Shown piece after piece: positions 63,678-64,000 of a DNA stretch of 64,000 nucleotides; the first letter of the stretch is position 1, and each line of letters opens with the position of its first letter. Made by a program: the position numbers and the translations under genes. The notes under the pieces are model-generated. The model was given only the letters and a program-made list of their open reading frames with translations. It searched no databases and was not told the origin of the DNA. The DNA comes from Enterococcus raffinosus (GTDB lineage Bacteria > Bacillota > Bacilli > Lactobacillales > Enterococcaceae): the NCBI RefSeq assembly GCF_018917525.1, contig NZ_JAHLOS010000006.1:62001-126000 (forward strand), written 5' to 3'.

Positions 63678-64000
63678 TTATTCGTTGACGGGGACAACTG
63701 AGCCGCCCCATTTTTTCTCGATCCATTTTTGGACTTTGGGTTCATGTAATGCTTCTACGATTTTTTTGATTTCTTTTTTATTCTTATCATTGGTTCTCGT
63801 AGCTACAATATTGACATAGGGTGAGTCGTTTTGTTCGATCATTAATGAATCTTTGACTGGGTTCAAACCTTTTTCATAGGCGAAATTGGAGTTGATCGCT
63901 ACTAGATCACCTTCGTTATTTTCATATGCTGACGTTAAAAGTGTTGGATCAACAGTATGTTCAAAGACCAAATTTTTGGGATTTTCAATAATATCATCGA
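63678..64000 (-). CDS. metQ: MetQ/NlpA-type methionine-binding lipoprotein, C-terminal part (partial)
   Basis: The gene enters from the right edge, and about 107 C-terminal residues are visible. DDIIENPKNLVFEHTVDPTLL, LVAINSNFAYEKGLNPVKDSL, SPYVNIVATR and KWIEKKWGGSVVPV are typical of the MetQ/NlpA SBP that delivers methionine to MetNI. It reads toward msrA, a methionine-linked pairing. The N-terminal lipobox lies outside the window. Confidence 0.85.
   Translation of the reverse strand, partial: DDIIENPKNLVFEHTVDPTLLTSAYENNEGDLVAINSNFAYEKGLNPVKDSLMIEQNDSPYVNIVATRTNDKNKKEIKKIVEALHEPKVQKWIEKKWGGSVVPVNE

Overview
The window is low-GC Gram-positive chromosome and most resembles Enterococcus. The evidence is the gene content and style: an RNase PH/RdgB fusion, a zinc-free S14 paralogue, AddAB (RexAB), type II NADH dehydrogenase beside menA and a polyprenyl synthase, water-forming NADH oxidase, a mannose-family PTS, T-box control of pheST, and strong GGAGG ribosome sites. 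The species cannot be fixed from sequence alone. No insertion sequence, prophage or CRISPR array was seen.

1-9 kb: the start of ilvE, an MscS channel, a DJ-1 protein, rpsN2 under a probable Zur box, a murI / rph-rdgB / phosphodiesterase / CBS-domain series, and a polar amino-acid ABC transporter. 9-18 kb: trpS, then a respiratory block (ndh, menA, polyprenyl diphosphate synthase), followed by glpP and a terminator-bearing leader in front of three redox genes (GlpA-like flavoprotein, NAD/FAD oxidoreductase, DUF1667 protein). This suggests glycerol-3-phosphate-controlled electron delivery to the quinone pool. 18-30 kb: pheST with a T-box, an HxlR regulator, addAB and lepB. 30-41 kb: ordinary small genes, a lone tRNA-Gln(CUG), azlCD behind a terminator hairpin, a secreted GH73 glucosaminidase with six ChW repeats, and an XRE / PLDc_N / ABC exporter module.

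41-51.6 kb holds the most unusual locus: thirteen minus-strand genes packed nearly without gaps. They encode an exported rhodanese, a four-helix membrane protein, two Fe-S proteins, a YnjBCD-like ABC importer, two glycosyltransferases of the TIGR04283 and TIGR04282 types, a kinase-fold protein, a nucleoside-hydrolase-like protein and a TVP38/TMEM64 membrane protein. The promoter is followed by a leader of about 290 nt with a tiny ORF behind a perfect ribosome site and an intrinsic-terminator hairpin, which looks like attenuation. The gene set overlaps the E. coli ydjXYZ-ynjABCDEF neighbourhood and the rSAM/selenodomain (arsenosugar) glycosyltransferase pair, but no radical SAM gene is present. 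I propose it handles an unusual sulfur-, selenium- or arsenic-containing metabolite; the substrate is unknown.

52-64 kb: a PH-domain protein, an orphan TIR-like (ThsB/DUF1863) protein, a GNAT enzyme, and a mannose-family PTS operon with a GH31 glycosidase and LacI-type regulator. That operon has two matching operators and contains a decayed HAD phosphatase pseudogene. Then come nox divergent from a Crp/Fnr-type regulator, an SRPBCC protein, msrA, and the 3' part of a MetQ-type lipoprotein gene cut by the window end.
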